Origin: a virus
Strand: one strand, 5' to 3'
Length of the DNA stretch: 21,617 nt
Virus record (IMG/VR): IMGVR_UViG_3300010885_022061
Span: 1-21,617 of that record
A program made the position numbers and the translations under genes. Positions 1-9,000 of the stretch are shown here, piece by piece; within the stretch, counting starts at the first letter, position 1, and each line of letters starts with the position of its first letter. The notes beneath the pieces are model-generated. The model worked only from the letters and a program-made list of their open reading frames with translations. It was not told the DNA's origin and did not search any database.

Positions 1-2855
1 ACAGTAGTTGCATTACCAGTAATACCATATTGTGATACTGTAATCTGTACATTACCACCAACATTAGCAGACGTAGAAGCATAGAACGTTGAAGTATTAA
101 CCTGACCCGTAATGTTAGCATATGTACCTGTAACATTAGCAAACACTAAAGGAGCATTAACATTGGCACTAGCATTTACAACAGTAGCTGATACGTTACC
201 GGTATGAATACCAGTGGTATTAGCATATACAGTAGTTGTGCTTATTGATGTAGTGTTAACAATCGTATTTCCAAGATTATTGGCAATATTAATCTGAGGT
301 GCACCAGTGATTGTACTATTGCCAATCGTCAATGATGATGCAGTAAGAGACATTGTTGGAACAGTAGTAGCATTACCTGTGATGCCGTATTGAGACACGG
401 TTATCTGAACGTTACCGCCAACATTTGCAGATGTTCCTGCATATAGTGTTGTGGTGTTAACTTGACCAGTTACATTAGCATAACCAGCAGATACGTTAGA
501 AGTAACTAATGTAGCAAGTACGTTAACAGTACTAACGTTTGAACTAGCAAATATAGAAGCAGTATTAATCTGATTCACAACGTTAATAGCAGCAGCATTA
601 ACTAATGTGGCATTAGCGGTAAATGTTGTTCCAACCGTGAATAATGCGGTATTAACGCTTGTTGTTACATTAGCATATCCAGTATGGACTAATGCTGTAG
701 CGTTAGCTATAAAATTGGTGCCAAAAGTTAGTAGTGCAGAATTGACACTTGTTGTTACATTAGCATATCCTGTACCAACAATAGCAGTTGAGTTAGCGAT
801 AAACCCAGAACCAGAAGTATGACTAAAAGAATTAACTACGCCACTATGATATATGCCTGAAGCGTTAGAACTTAATCCCCAACTAGATCCAATAGCAATA
901 GCATTAACTGTAGTATTACCTGTGCTATTTGCTAAGTTAATTGATGGAGCACCAGTGATAGTGTTATTACCAATTGTCAATGATGATGTAGTTAATGCCA
1001 TTGTTGGCACGGTGGCGGAACCAGTAATACCATATTGTGATACTGTTATTTGGGCGTTACCGCCAACATTAGCAGATGTAGTAGCAAATAACGTTGCTGT
1101 ATTTGTCTGATTAACTACATTAAGTGCTATAGCATTTACTAATGTAGCATTAGCAGTAAATGTTGTTCCAACAGTGTATAATGCTGTGTTAACGCTTGTA
1201 GTTACATTAGCATATCCAGTATGAACTAATGCCGTAGCATTAGCTATAAAGTTAGTTCCTACAGTATGACTAGAAGCATTAACTGCTCCAGTCACATTAG
1301 CATACCCGGTATGAACTAAGGCTGTAGCATTAGCAATAAATGTTGTTCCAACAGTGTATAATGCTGAGTTAACACTAGTGGTTACATTAGCATACCCTGT
1401 ATGAACTAATGCTGTAGCGTTAGCTATGAAACTTGAGCCAACTGTATGAGAAGCAGCATTTACAAAATTTGTAACATAAACGCCAGTATTATTCGCATCA
1501 AATCCCCAAGTCGAATCAATTGCATTAGCATAAATTATGGTGTTGCCAGTAGAGTTAGCAAGATTAATTGTTGGAGCACCAGTGATAGTGTTATTACCAA
1601 TTGTCAACGATGATGCAGTAAGAGACATTGTTGGAACAGTAGTTGCATTACCAGTAATACCATACTGTGAAACCGTCATTTGGACATTACCACCAACATT
1701 AGCAGATGTAGTAGCAAATAACGTTGCTGTATTTGTTTGGTTAACTACATTAAGCGCTATAGCATTTATTAATGATGCATTAGCAGTAAAAGCAGTTCCT
1801 ATATTGGCTGAAGTTGTAACATAAAGAGTTGCTGTATTTGTCTGATTAACTACATTAAGCGCTATAGCATTTACTAATGATGCATTAGCAGTAAAAGCAG
1901 TTCCTACGTTTGCGCTTGTAGCAACATATAATGTTGCTGTATTAACTTGTCCAGTTACATTAGCATAACTTGTATTTACACCAGTGACAGTGACTAAAGA
2001 AGAATTTACAACAGTGGCACCAATCGTTAATTCTTTAGGAGTAAGATTAGCTGTTGATGTTGAATTAGATGCTTTTACTAATCCTGAATTAACCACGACG
2101 TTTGAAATTGAATTTACAACTTGAATGCTTGAAGTTGTAAAATTAACATTAGCACCAATGTTTGCACCAGTTGAAAAATTGCCTGTTCCAATTGTAAGAA
2201 TAGTAGAGTTTACAATTGCACTACCTATTGTAAGATCTGATGGTGTAAGATTAGCAGTAGATGTTGAATTAGATGCTTTTACTAATCCTGAATTAACCAC
2301 AACGTTTGAAATTGAATTTACAACTTGAATGCTTGAAGTTGTAAAATTAACATTGGCACCTACATTAGCGCCAGTTGAAAAATTACCTGTTCCAATTGTA
2401 AGAACAGTTGCATTTACTACAGCAGAACCAATTGTTAAATCAAGTGGTGATAAATTTGCAGTTGATGTTGAATTAGAAATCTTAAGAAGATTTTGTGTTG
2501 CAACTAAATTTATAGTTGAGTTGCCAACAGAAACACTAATAGCATTTAACTGTACATTTGCACCAACTTTTAGAAAATCACCAGTTACTGAAGTGTTCGA
2601 AAGAATGTTAAGAACATTAGTAGTCGTTGCATTACCACCGCGCAAACCATCAGTCGCTACAACCGTGTTAGCGCCAAAGATACCAATAAGCTGTGCATTA
2701 CCCGTTGTATTAGCTAATGTTGCATTACCACCAGTAATAGATGTAGAAACCGTAATAACATCGGTTCTTAAAGCTTCTAGAAGTTTATTAGTTTGTGTGA
2801 TCCATGTTAAGAATGAATCTGTACTTATATTTACATTAGATACACTTCTAGACAT
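1..2855 (-). CDS. Long repetitive tail-fibre-like protein, C-terminus beyond the window
   Basis: An open frame of 951 codons runs from ATG at 2855-2853 to the window edge without a stop; it was read by hand from the reverse complement. The start is supported by an AGGA-type ribosome binding site about 9 bases upstream and by an 8-base overlap with the previous gene (ATGTCTAG). Residues 1-75 are non-repetitive (MSRSVSNVNISTDSFLTWIT..., ending TDGLRGGN). I associate this N-terminal pattern with attachment ends of marine phage fibres, an inference from memory. Residues about 127-280 are 68-residue tandem repeats. The rest is a hierarchy of Asn/Thr/Val/Ala-rich repeats (for example ATALVHTGYANVTTSVN and GNVQITVSQYGITGNA). 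No receptor-binding tip or chaperone domain is visible because the C-terminus is missing. Position after the peripheral baseplate genes fits a fibre or baseplate-attached adhesin. Structural role is likely; fibre identity is inference. Confidence 0.7.
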   Translation of the reverse strand, partial: MSRSVSNVNISTDSFLTWITQTNKLLEALRTDVITVSTSITGGNATLANTTGNAQLIGIFGANTVVATDGLRGGNATTTNVLNILSNTSVTGDFLKVGANVQLNAISVSVGNSTINLVATQNLLKISNSTSTANLSPLDLTIGSAVVNATVLTIGTGNFSTGANVGANVNFTTSSIQVVNSISNVVVNSGLVKASNSTSTANLTPSDLTIGSAIVNSTILTIGTGNFSTGANIGANVNFTTSSIQVVNSISNVVVNSGLVKASNSTSTANLTPKELTIGATVVNSSLVTVTGVNTSYANVTGQVNTATLYVATSANVGTAFTANASLVNAIALNVVNQTNTATLYVTTSANIGTAFTANASLINAIALNVVNQTNTATLFATTSANVGGNVQMTVSQYGITGNATTVPTMSLTASSLTIGNNTITGAPTINLANSTGNTIIYANAIDSTWGFDANNTGVYVTNFVNAASHTVGSSFIANATALVHTGYANVTTSVNSALYTVGTTFIANATALVHTGYANVTGAVNASSHTVGTNFIANATALVHTGYANVTTSVNTALYTVGTTFTANATLVNAIALNVVNQTNTATLFATTSANVGGNAQITVSQYGITGSATVPTMALTTSSLTIGNNTITGAPSINLANSTGNTTVNAIAIGSSWGLSSNASGIYHSGVVNSFSHTSGSGFIANSTAIVGTGYANVTTSVNSALLTFGTNFIANATALVHTGYANVTTSVNTALFTVGTTFTANATLVNAAAINVVNQINTASIFASSNVSTVNVLATLVTSNVSAGYANVTGQVNTTTLYAGTSANVGGNVQITVSQYGITGNATTVPTMSLTASSLTIGNSTITGAPQINIANNLGNTIVNTTSISTTTVYANTTGIHTGNVSATVVNASANVNAPLVFANVTGTYANITGQVNTSTFYASTSANVGGNVQITVSQYGITGNATT
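607..828 (-). repeat. 90-bp in-frame tandem repeats, cluster 1
   Basis: The sequence gttacattagcatatcc occurs at 664 and 754, exactly 90 bases apart. The unit encodes 30 residues of the form FIANATALVHTGYANVTTSV followed by a short linker (NSALYTVGTT-like). A third, diverged copy flanks them. Confidence 0.85.
1141..1452 (-). repeat. 90-bp in-frame tandem repeats, cluster 2
   Basis: The same 30-residue unit as cluster 1 appears here. The marker g(t/c)tcacattagcata-type sequence starts at 1201, 1291 and 1381, exactly 90 bases apart each time. The linker alternates between NSALYTVGTT-like and NASSHTVGTN-like forms. Confidence 0.85.
2020..2477 (-). repeat. 204-bp near-identical tandem repeat
   Basis: The sequence gt(t/a)gatgttgaattaga begins at 2053, 2257 and 2461, exactly 204 bases (68 codons) apart. 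Two full units (residues about 127-194 and 195-262 of the fibre protein) are nearly identical over long stretches, including the shared run tgaattaaccac. A third unit is partial and diverges after the ANLTP segment. The unit reads SNSTSTANL...LTIG...ILTIGTGNFSTGAN...VNFTTSSIQVVNSISN...VKA. Confidence 0.9.
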
Positions 2856-3069
2856 TCTTATTTCCTATTATCTGAAGAAGCATGTGTTTAATTTCATTGA
2901 AATCATTCTTTAAACTTTCAATTTGTAGTTGTACTTCTTTTATGGTGCTTGACTGTTGACGATTTGCAACAATTGTATCATAGTAAGAACTATCAGTATT
3001 TATAATAGCCATAGTTGACGTATCTCGTGCAAACTGATTATCAATTTTAACTAATCTTGGAAGAGCCAT
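2848..3069 (-). CDS. Small coiled-coil protein between the baseplate and fibre genes
   Basis: This gene encodes 73 residues starting MALPRLVKIDNQF. The N-terminal half carries a compact motif, RDTSTMAIINTD, followed by a YYDTIVANRQQ stretch. Residues about 42-69 have heptad-spaced hydrophobic residues (I, V, L, I, L, F, I, L) with Lys/Glu/Gln between, consistent with a short coiled coil. The start overlaps the upstream stop in TAATG at 3069, and its own stop overlaps the fibre start by 8 bases, so the three genes should be translationally coupled. I recall similar small proteins with an AI(I/V)NTD-type motif in other T4-like phages but cannot name a function. It could be a fibre-attachment adaptor or a small structural or assembly factor. 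It is a real gene by context; its role is unknown. Confidence 0.75.
   Translation of the reverse strand: MALPRLVKIDNQFARDTSTMAIINTDSSYYDTIVANRQQSSTIKEVQLQIESLKNDFNEIKHMLLQIIGNKNV
2997..3004 (-). promoter_or_regulatory. Possible T4-type late promoter element (TATAAATA) before the fibre gene
   Basis: TATAAATA on the minus strand matches the T4 late -10 consensus recognised by the gp55-type sigma factor. It lies inside the 73-residue gene (codons for IINT), about 140 bases upstream of the fibre start. An 8-base A/T motif is expected a few times per strand by chance at this base composition, so support is weak. Confidence 0.22.
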
Positions 3070-6000
3070 TATGCTGATACACCAATGACTCTTATATCTT
3101 CAACTTCAGGGACCAAGTTAATATTATTTGATAATAATACTATCTTGACTGCCATCACATTATACCCATCGAGTTCTACGTTCGTAGAAGCATAATATCT
3201 TACAATATTATAATTTTGTGGGTTAGTAAAAGCTGCGGTCTTATATTTAAGCCTATCAATCTTAAATCCTGATCCAATTACACTGCTGTTGGTTGTTGTA
3301 CTATTTATAGTCATTGATGTTGTATTTGCAATTGAAGTTGCAATTGCTACAAAGTAATTAGTATTAGATTGTAATGGATCATAGATTCTTATTAAATCAT
3401 TATTAGCAAGATCTGATGAAAAATTAGTACCAACGCCAGTAATAGTAGCACTACCAGATCCAACAGTAACGCTACCAGTTAGAGTAGAAAGTACTTCTGG
3501 ATATTTTGGAAATCCATATGTCAATGCAATAACATCATTTAAATTTGTTTTGCTACTCTGAAGTCCAGAACCATCAATCAGTTCTAAAGCACTCCAGCTC
3601 TTGTTGGTATAAGCTTCACCATCTGCTGTATGATAAATTTTTGCATAGACTTTAATATCTGTTCCAGATGGTTTGTATGCAGTCATGAATACACGAATAT
3701 CTTCAGCAAATTTGTTATTTGCAAAAGAAATTTTATTACTTACATACTTAGAATGAGCATTACCAGAACGAGTAGTTTCATTTGTATAATCACTGTTAAC
3801 GTCATATTGATAAGTAAACACATTTAGCATGTCAGTATGAAGAATTGGTGAAACATATAGTCCGCCACTAGAAGCGGCATATGGCTTCTTAGCATTCAAT
3901 CGTACTTTCATTACTGAAGATTTGTCTGAATTATAAAGATAAGTTGGAGAATTCACTTCATTAGATCTAGACATCATCAATCCACTATATTTCGTAATGT
4001 AGTTATTACCATCAGAAGTCGTAGCTAAAAATGATGTATTTACATAATAATTTCCACCATTTGAATATGCAAAATTATGTTGAATAGTTAATTCTGTATC
4101 AATAGATTCTCTATTCAATTTTATATCTGGATCAAATACGCTAATTGGTCGATTATCAACAGAAATTAGATTAGCTGAATATAGAGATGTTTCACCAAAG
4201 ATATATGACCCATCAATATTAGCAGTAAATGTTGCACCAGATCCAGCTGAAGAGTTGGATGTTAATACTGTTGAATTAGATACAATAAAATTTGGAGCAG
4301 AAGCAAACCCAACACCAACATTTGAGAACCTAAGAGCAACAATTCCACCTGCAGAATTTGTGACTACAGCTGCGGTTGCATTGAGAGTAGATCCACCACT
4401 ATATACACGAAGAATATCAGTATTTGTATAAGAACTTCCTCCTGCAGTAATGGTTACGTATGCAATTCCAGAACTTTGAAACTTAACTGAACTGTTAGCA
4501 TTTGTGTCAAAAAGAATCATGTTATTTGTACCATAATCGGCATCAAATACTTTAGCAATAGCAGTCTTCTTTACAAAAGCTGCAGTATTCGTAAATGTTA
4601 ATGGTTGATCCGTAGTCAAATATGTGTTATTTGCAATATAGGAAACTTGACGAATATCAGTGTTACTTCTGGTTAAATCTGTAACAACTATATAATCACC
4701 AATACCAAAGTCTTGAGTGAATACTGTGTTTGTTCCTATAAGAGCTGAATAAGAAGCGGATTCAGTTCCAATTCGTGTATCAACATTCACTGTACCTTGT
4801 TTAAAGAAACCTGAACCAGTAAATCCATGTGTTACGTTTGCAACTGTGTTACCATAATCTTGATACACAAATTCACCTGGATATGCGCTGTTTCCTGTTA
4901 AAGAATAACTTCCAACAGTAATAAATTCATAATCTCTGTGAGTAATTTCTACATCAGCAGTGTTGGCTTTGAACTTAGCAGCAAAAACTTCAAACATTAA
5001 ATCTTGATCGTTTATAGCTCTTAGTTGATCGTTTGTATAGTCAAAGTATTTGCCATCACCTTTACCACTTGCACCTGGTGATAGGTTAGAACCCGATTGG
5101 CCAATCGTACCAATTAATCTTTCACCTTGTTTGTTTGTCCATAGTTGGTATCCATTATCTTCATAATCTACAACAATACCATACAGAGTATCTGTCTTAA
5201 CGATTACCGGAGTGTCAAACAAAACCTTTGCAGCATTACCAAATACTTTAGAACCAGAAGAAATACCTGGAACTTTTATAGAACCAGAAAGAGCACTATC
5301 TGTCTTGATTGCGCTAGCATATCTAAGTATGCATACTACACTACAACCTTTTCCTGCGCCAAGTTGAATTGTGTATCTTCCGGAATCAGTTTTCTTATGA
5401 TTCCATGTAAATTTACCAACACCTTTGATTTCATTTGAGCCTCTTCCATATGACCAATCTGGTAAGGCTATAGCGCCACGACCAGCTTCAGCGGAATCAA
5501 GATACATTTTAGGCCCAACTGATTGTTTTTCAGTTGATGATAATTTAGAAATACCAGGGTAAGTAGCAGATGATGCTTGAATAAAGTTACCCTTTGTTGA
5601 ACTGGAAACATTATAATTTCCACCCTTGTTATCTGATCCTTTTGCATTAAAGAATAATGTGGCAGTAGAATCAATTGGAGCAAAATCAAAATATTGTGGA
5701 TCGATAGTTAATAAACTATCTTTTGGAACAACTATTTTAAATTTAGCATCAGTGTATAATGGACTATATGCATATGATTGAAGAGTTTCAGTATCAATCA
5801 CATCTTTTTGTACTACTTGATATTGAAGAATTGGAATCTCGTCATATGATAAACGAACTAGCGAATCAGTTAAGATATTGTCTGGCTTTGGTTCATGGTT
5901 TCCTTCTACGGGGCAAAGATGAACTGAGACACCAGGATTAAGTATACCAGAAATAGATTTTAATGCATCTGGTTTAGCTTTGAAGTATAAATCAACGCCA

Positions 6001-6077
6001 GTTAAAAAGCAATAGGGTGATCCATTCACGCGATCTCTAGGAACAAAAAAAGTTTGAATTGCATCGTACTTTGCCAT
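3069..6077 (-). CDS. Large virion structural protein, C-terminal partner of the DUF4815-type protein
   Basis: This gene encodes 1002 residues. The N-terminus DAIQTFFVPRDRVNG...CFLTGVDLYFKAKP resembles the module QTF.V...GVFLTSVDLFF that I recall at the C-terminal end of DUF4815-type phage structural proteins. It continues with KVLFDTPVIVKTDTLYGIVV and a QLWTN strand at residues about 284-314, ending at DQDLMFEVFAAKF (358-369). Residues about 428-507 and 866-940 are two copies of a G.GT.F....GD.I module. Residues about 536-622 are a GG.SYTN-type beta module. The C-terminus (residues about 778-1002) holds SNKISFANNKFAEDIRVFMT, KVYAKIYHT and AVKIVLLSNN...VPEVEDIRVIG, a closing domain typical of marine T4-like structural proteins. 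An AAAGG site 8 bases upstream supports the ATG, and its stop is in TAATG with the next gene. A peripheral baseplate or tail location is inferred from context. Confidence 0.75.
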   Translation of the reverse strand: MAKYDAIQTFFVPRDRVNGSPYCFLTGVDLYFKAKPDALKSISGILNPGVSVHLCPVEGNHEPKPDNILTDSLVRLSYDEIPILQYQVVQKDVIDTETLQSYAYSPLYTDAKFKIVVPKDSLLTIDPQYFDFAPIDSTATLFFNAKGSDNKGGNYNVSSSTKGNFIQASSATYPGISKLSSTEKQSVGPKMYLDSAEAGRGAIALPDWSYGRGSNEIKGVGKFTWNHKKTDSGRYTIQLGAGKGCSVVCILRYASAIKTDSALSGSIKVPGISSGSKVFGNAAKVLFDTPVIVKTDTLYGIVVDYEDNGYQLWTNKQGERLIGTIGQSGSNLSPGASGKGDGKYFDYTNDQLRAINDQDLMFEVFAAKFKANTADVEITHRDYEFITVGSYSLTGNSAYPGEFVYQDYGNTVANVTHGFTGSGFFKQGTVNVDTRIGTESASYSALIGTNTVFTQDFGIGDYIVVTDLTRSNTDIRQVSYIANNTYLTTDQPLTFTNTAAFVKKTAIAKVFDADYGTNNMILFDTNANSSVKFQSSGIAYVTITAGGSSYTNTDILRVYSGGSTLNATAAVVTNSAGGIVALRFSNVGVGFASAPNFIVSNSTVLTSNSSAGSGATFTANIDGSYIFGETSLYSANLISVDNRPISVFDPDIKLNRESIDTELTIQHNFAYSNGGNYYVNTSFLATTSDGNNYITKYSGLMMSRSNEVNSPTYLYNSDKSSVMKVRLNAKKPYAASSGGLYVSPILHTDMLNVFTYQYDVNSDYTNETTRSGNAHSKYVSNKISFANNKFAEDIRVFMTAYKPSGTDIKVYAKIYHTADGEAYTNKSWSALELIDGSGLQSSKTNLNDVIALTYGFPKYPEVLSTLTGSVTVGSGSATITGVGTNFSSDLANNDLIRIYDPLQSNTNYFVAIATSIANTTSMTINSTTTNSSVIGSGFKIDRLKYKTAAFTNPQNYNIVRYYASTNVELDGYNVMAVKIVLLSNNINLVPEVEDIRVIGVSA

Positions 6078-6085
6078 TTAAAATA

Positions 6086-6090
6086 CCTTT
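6086..6090 (-). promoter_or_regulatory. Ribosome binding site of the 1002-residue gene
   Basis: AAAGG lies 8 bases before the ATG at 6077 and overlaps the TAA stop of the preceding gene (6089-6091). Together with the 11-base gap it fixes the start. Confidence 0.7.
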
Positions 6091-9000
6091 AACTATTTGT
6101 AAATGTTACTTTTACTGGTAATACGCCTTCAGCTACTATCGTACCAGTAGAAGAACTTTCTTTCATTTGTAGAGTTTTGCTAGTGGATAATGTTTGGCCA
6201 ACTGCTTGTGATTCTGTTATCTTTCTTGTATTTAACTCTTTTGAAACTAAGTCTGATGGGACAGTATTTAAAAAGAATTGGAAATTAGCAATACCATACT
6301 TATCTGATTTTATTGGGTCGCCAATTTTTCCACCAATAGGTTTACACTTTGAACTATTATCTTTTCCATCAAAGAAAAAGTAAAATCTAGTAGAAGGTCT
6401 TAAACCATTTACAATAAACTGAAATGTTTGGCTAATGGTTGTTCTAACTGGAGTAGTTGGTTTTGGTGGCACAAATAGTGGGTTTAAAAATGGAAAAGTT
6501 ATAGTATTTAAAGTTTGATAAATTGGTGGAACAACCGCTTTCGGCGTAAATGTAGCAGGAATCTTAGTAAAGAATTTTCCTTTGTTATATGTCAATGGCA
6601 AAGCTGAACCAACATTTGGAACACCAGTTGCTTGTAATTGACTTACAACAGAAACGCTTTCAAATGGTAACATCAACGTCTTACCATATAAGCTTTGATT
6701 TATTGCTTCACCAGAATAAATCTTAAAAGGAAGATTTATTTGTTCATTTGCAGGCACTAATCTATTTCTTTCTGCATTATATCCAGCATTAAATTCTGGA
6801 TCATTAATATCTGCATAATTTAGAGAAGTAAAGTTATCAATAAAATAACCAAACTTAAACCGACTAACTTGAGTATTTGCACTGCTTGGAATTACTTCAT
6901 TTTTAACAGTATCTTCAACCAAAGATAGTGTTGAATAATATTCCAATGCTTCAACTCTATCCTGAAGGCTCTTAATGTCTCTCATTGTAAAGCCAGGTGT
7001 TTGACTATACTTGGTAGGATTAAGTTGAGCTTCTTTTGTAATTGAATAAAGTTTCTTTCTTTCATTCAAATTGACATGATTAATGACTTTAGTATCAATG
7101 AAAGCTAAAGTATTAGCAGACAAATTCTGAGGCAATGAAGGATATGGCACAATATTAAGTAATTCAATAACTAAACTATCGCTTGGAGTTTTTGGTGCAA
7201 CTGGAGTAAGACCAGGTTTTCCCTTGATTACATTGAAATCACCGTTAGATCCAATGATTACAAGATCCTTTCTTCCAACATAATATTCTGCATCAAATGT
7301 GATATCACTATCAGGCACAGGGAATTTTTGATCATTAACAGGATCACGCGTATTGCCAAATTTTGCAGCTCTTGCTGGTTCTGCTGGATGAATTGTAGCA
7401 GAAGCTTCAGTTGTGGACAAAACTGCAGTGTTTACAGAAAGAGGTCTAAAATCAAAGTATTCAATTAAATCTACATTCTGTCCTCTAGAAGTAATCATCT
7501 GAGGAATTTCTAATCTGTTAACGCTTGTAGTAAGATTAGCTAATAGTTTAGTATCATTTTCAGTATATGAACCAATACTGAATAGTGTATTTGATAAATT
7601 GTTGGAGAAACAATCAAATTGAACTAATAGTCTATCACCACCCGCCAAAGTCTGATTGGTACCAGGTTTAATGTAAAGATAGCTTTGGTTATATACATTC
7701 TCATCTTGATTATGATCAATCACAAAGTTTCTTGTAACATCTTCTATTCCGGACGTAGCAGACGTGAATGCATTTGTTGTTCCCTTATAAACTTTTCTTA
7801 GTCTGAATACATCAGGTACGCCTAGAGTCCAAGGACCAGAAGTGTTACCCGTATTATTGGAGCAGTCTATACGAACAAATAGATTTCTTTGAGCTTGCTT
7901 AGCAATTGGAGTAGCATTAGTTACTTTTACATTATATGCAACAGCAACGTTATTTGCGCCGCTTAATGTCTGGTTTAAATCAATGATCATTGTCTGTTGA
8001 GCGATATCAACGTTTGCAACACGCCCAGTTCTTGTTGAAAGAGGAACAGGAATAAAAGCAGGGAAAGCAAACGTGGCGGTCGAAACAGCATTTGTAAAAG
8101 AAGCATTAGAATCAATAGTTAAAAATGTACCATTCGTAATGCTTGTGATTCTTCTATGATCAAATCCACCAGTAGCATTTGCAGAAATTTTAATATAATC
8201 ACCAGCTTCAAATTGAGTAGTAAAACTTGTTCCAGTTCCAACTACATTTGTCGTTGTAGTATTGACTGAAATAGTTCCGGTGATAGCAGCTGCAGCAGCA
8301 ATATTGGCAAGGGGAATTACAATAATGTCTTCTTTTTCATTTGAATTTAGCGTACCAAGATAAGGGAACGTTTCATTACCAGTAACTGTTATTGTAATCT
8401 TACCGGCTGCGTTTGCAGTTAGCGCAGTTTGATTAATTGTTCTATACGTATATGAAATGTTGTTGACAGATTTAACTGCTTTTTCACCAACTGGGAAAAC
8501 TAATATATCATTAGCTGTTCCTTGAAGAGATGCAATGCTTGTGCCTAATGAAGTTGTGTCTAAAATAACATCAGCTACACCATCATAAGTTGCACCATCA
8601 TAGAACAATGAGCGAACATCTTTAAAGTTCTTGCCAGTGTTCATTGAAATATCAAATAGGTATAACCGATATATTGCTTGATTTGAACCAGGAATTCCTG
8701 ATTCATATATCATTGACCTAATTCTTGCAGAACCAATTTCAGAACCAGCAGCAGTTGGTGCAATGCCGTAGTTTGATCCAGTCGTTAAGAATGTTTTAGC
8801 AGTATCGCGTAAAGAAACTACGTCACCTGTTGAGAATAAGAATACGCCTGCAACGTTCTTAACGCGAATAAAGTTTTCATAATTTACACCGACTGATCTG
8901 TTTAATGCAATTTCGGTGTCAACAGATTTATCAAGAGTTGCTCTATAGTTACCCATTGTCTCTACGCGATAACCACTAATATATGCTTTGCCTGGATCAA

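Larger units (their letters stand above)
1..1712 (-). repeat. Long-period (~630-650 bp) repeat units in the fibre gene
   Basis: A conserved block, translated as GNVQITVSQYGITGNA followed by TSSLTIGNNTITGAP and INLANSTGNT, recurs with high DNA similarity. The sequence gcaccagtga marks it at 301, 949 and 1576, giving spacings of 648 and 627 bases (216 and 209 codons). A fourth copy is cut by the window edge: acagtagttgcattaccagt at position 1 matches 1636, with a near match at 361. Between the blocks lie 90-bp repeats and an SSWG/STWG segment. All spacings are multiples of three, so the repeats are in frame. Confidence 0.85.

Noticed and set aside
607-1824. Several plus-strand frames of 70-95 codons
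   Set aside because: They are shadows of the fibre repeats; their own internal repetition follows the 90-bp and ~630-bp units of the minus-strand gene.
1-2500. CRISPR array
   Set aside because: Repeats are in frame, contiguous, protein-coding and of 90, 204 and ~630 bp periods, without short conserved repeats and unique spacers.
1-2855. Diversity-generating retroelement target in the fibre gene
   Set aside because: No reverse transcriptase or template repeat is visible, and the fibre C-terminus, where a variable repeat would lie, is outside the window.
2329-2913. Plus-strand open frame of 194 codons
   Set aside because: It is antisense to the fibre gene. Its Val/Ala/Leu/Pro-rich translation is the reverse of the Asn/Thr repeats, which lack stops on the other strand, and it has no ribosome binding site or family resemblance.
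5468-5689. Alternative minus-strand frame of 73 codons inside the 1002-residue gene
   Set aside because: It is an out-of-frame shadow with no start signal, inside a continuous large gene.
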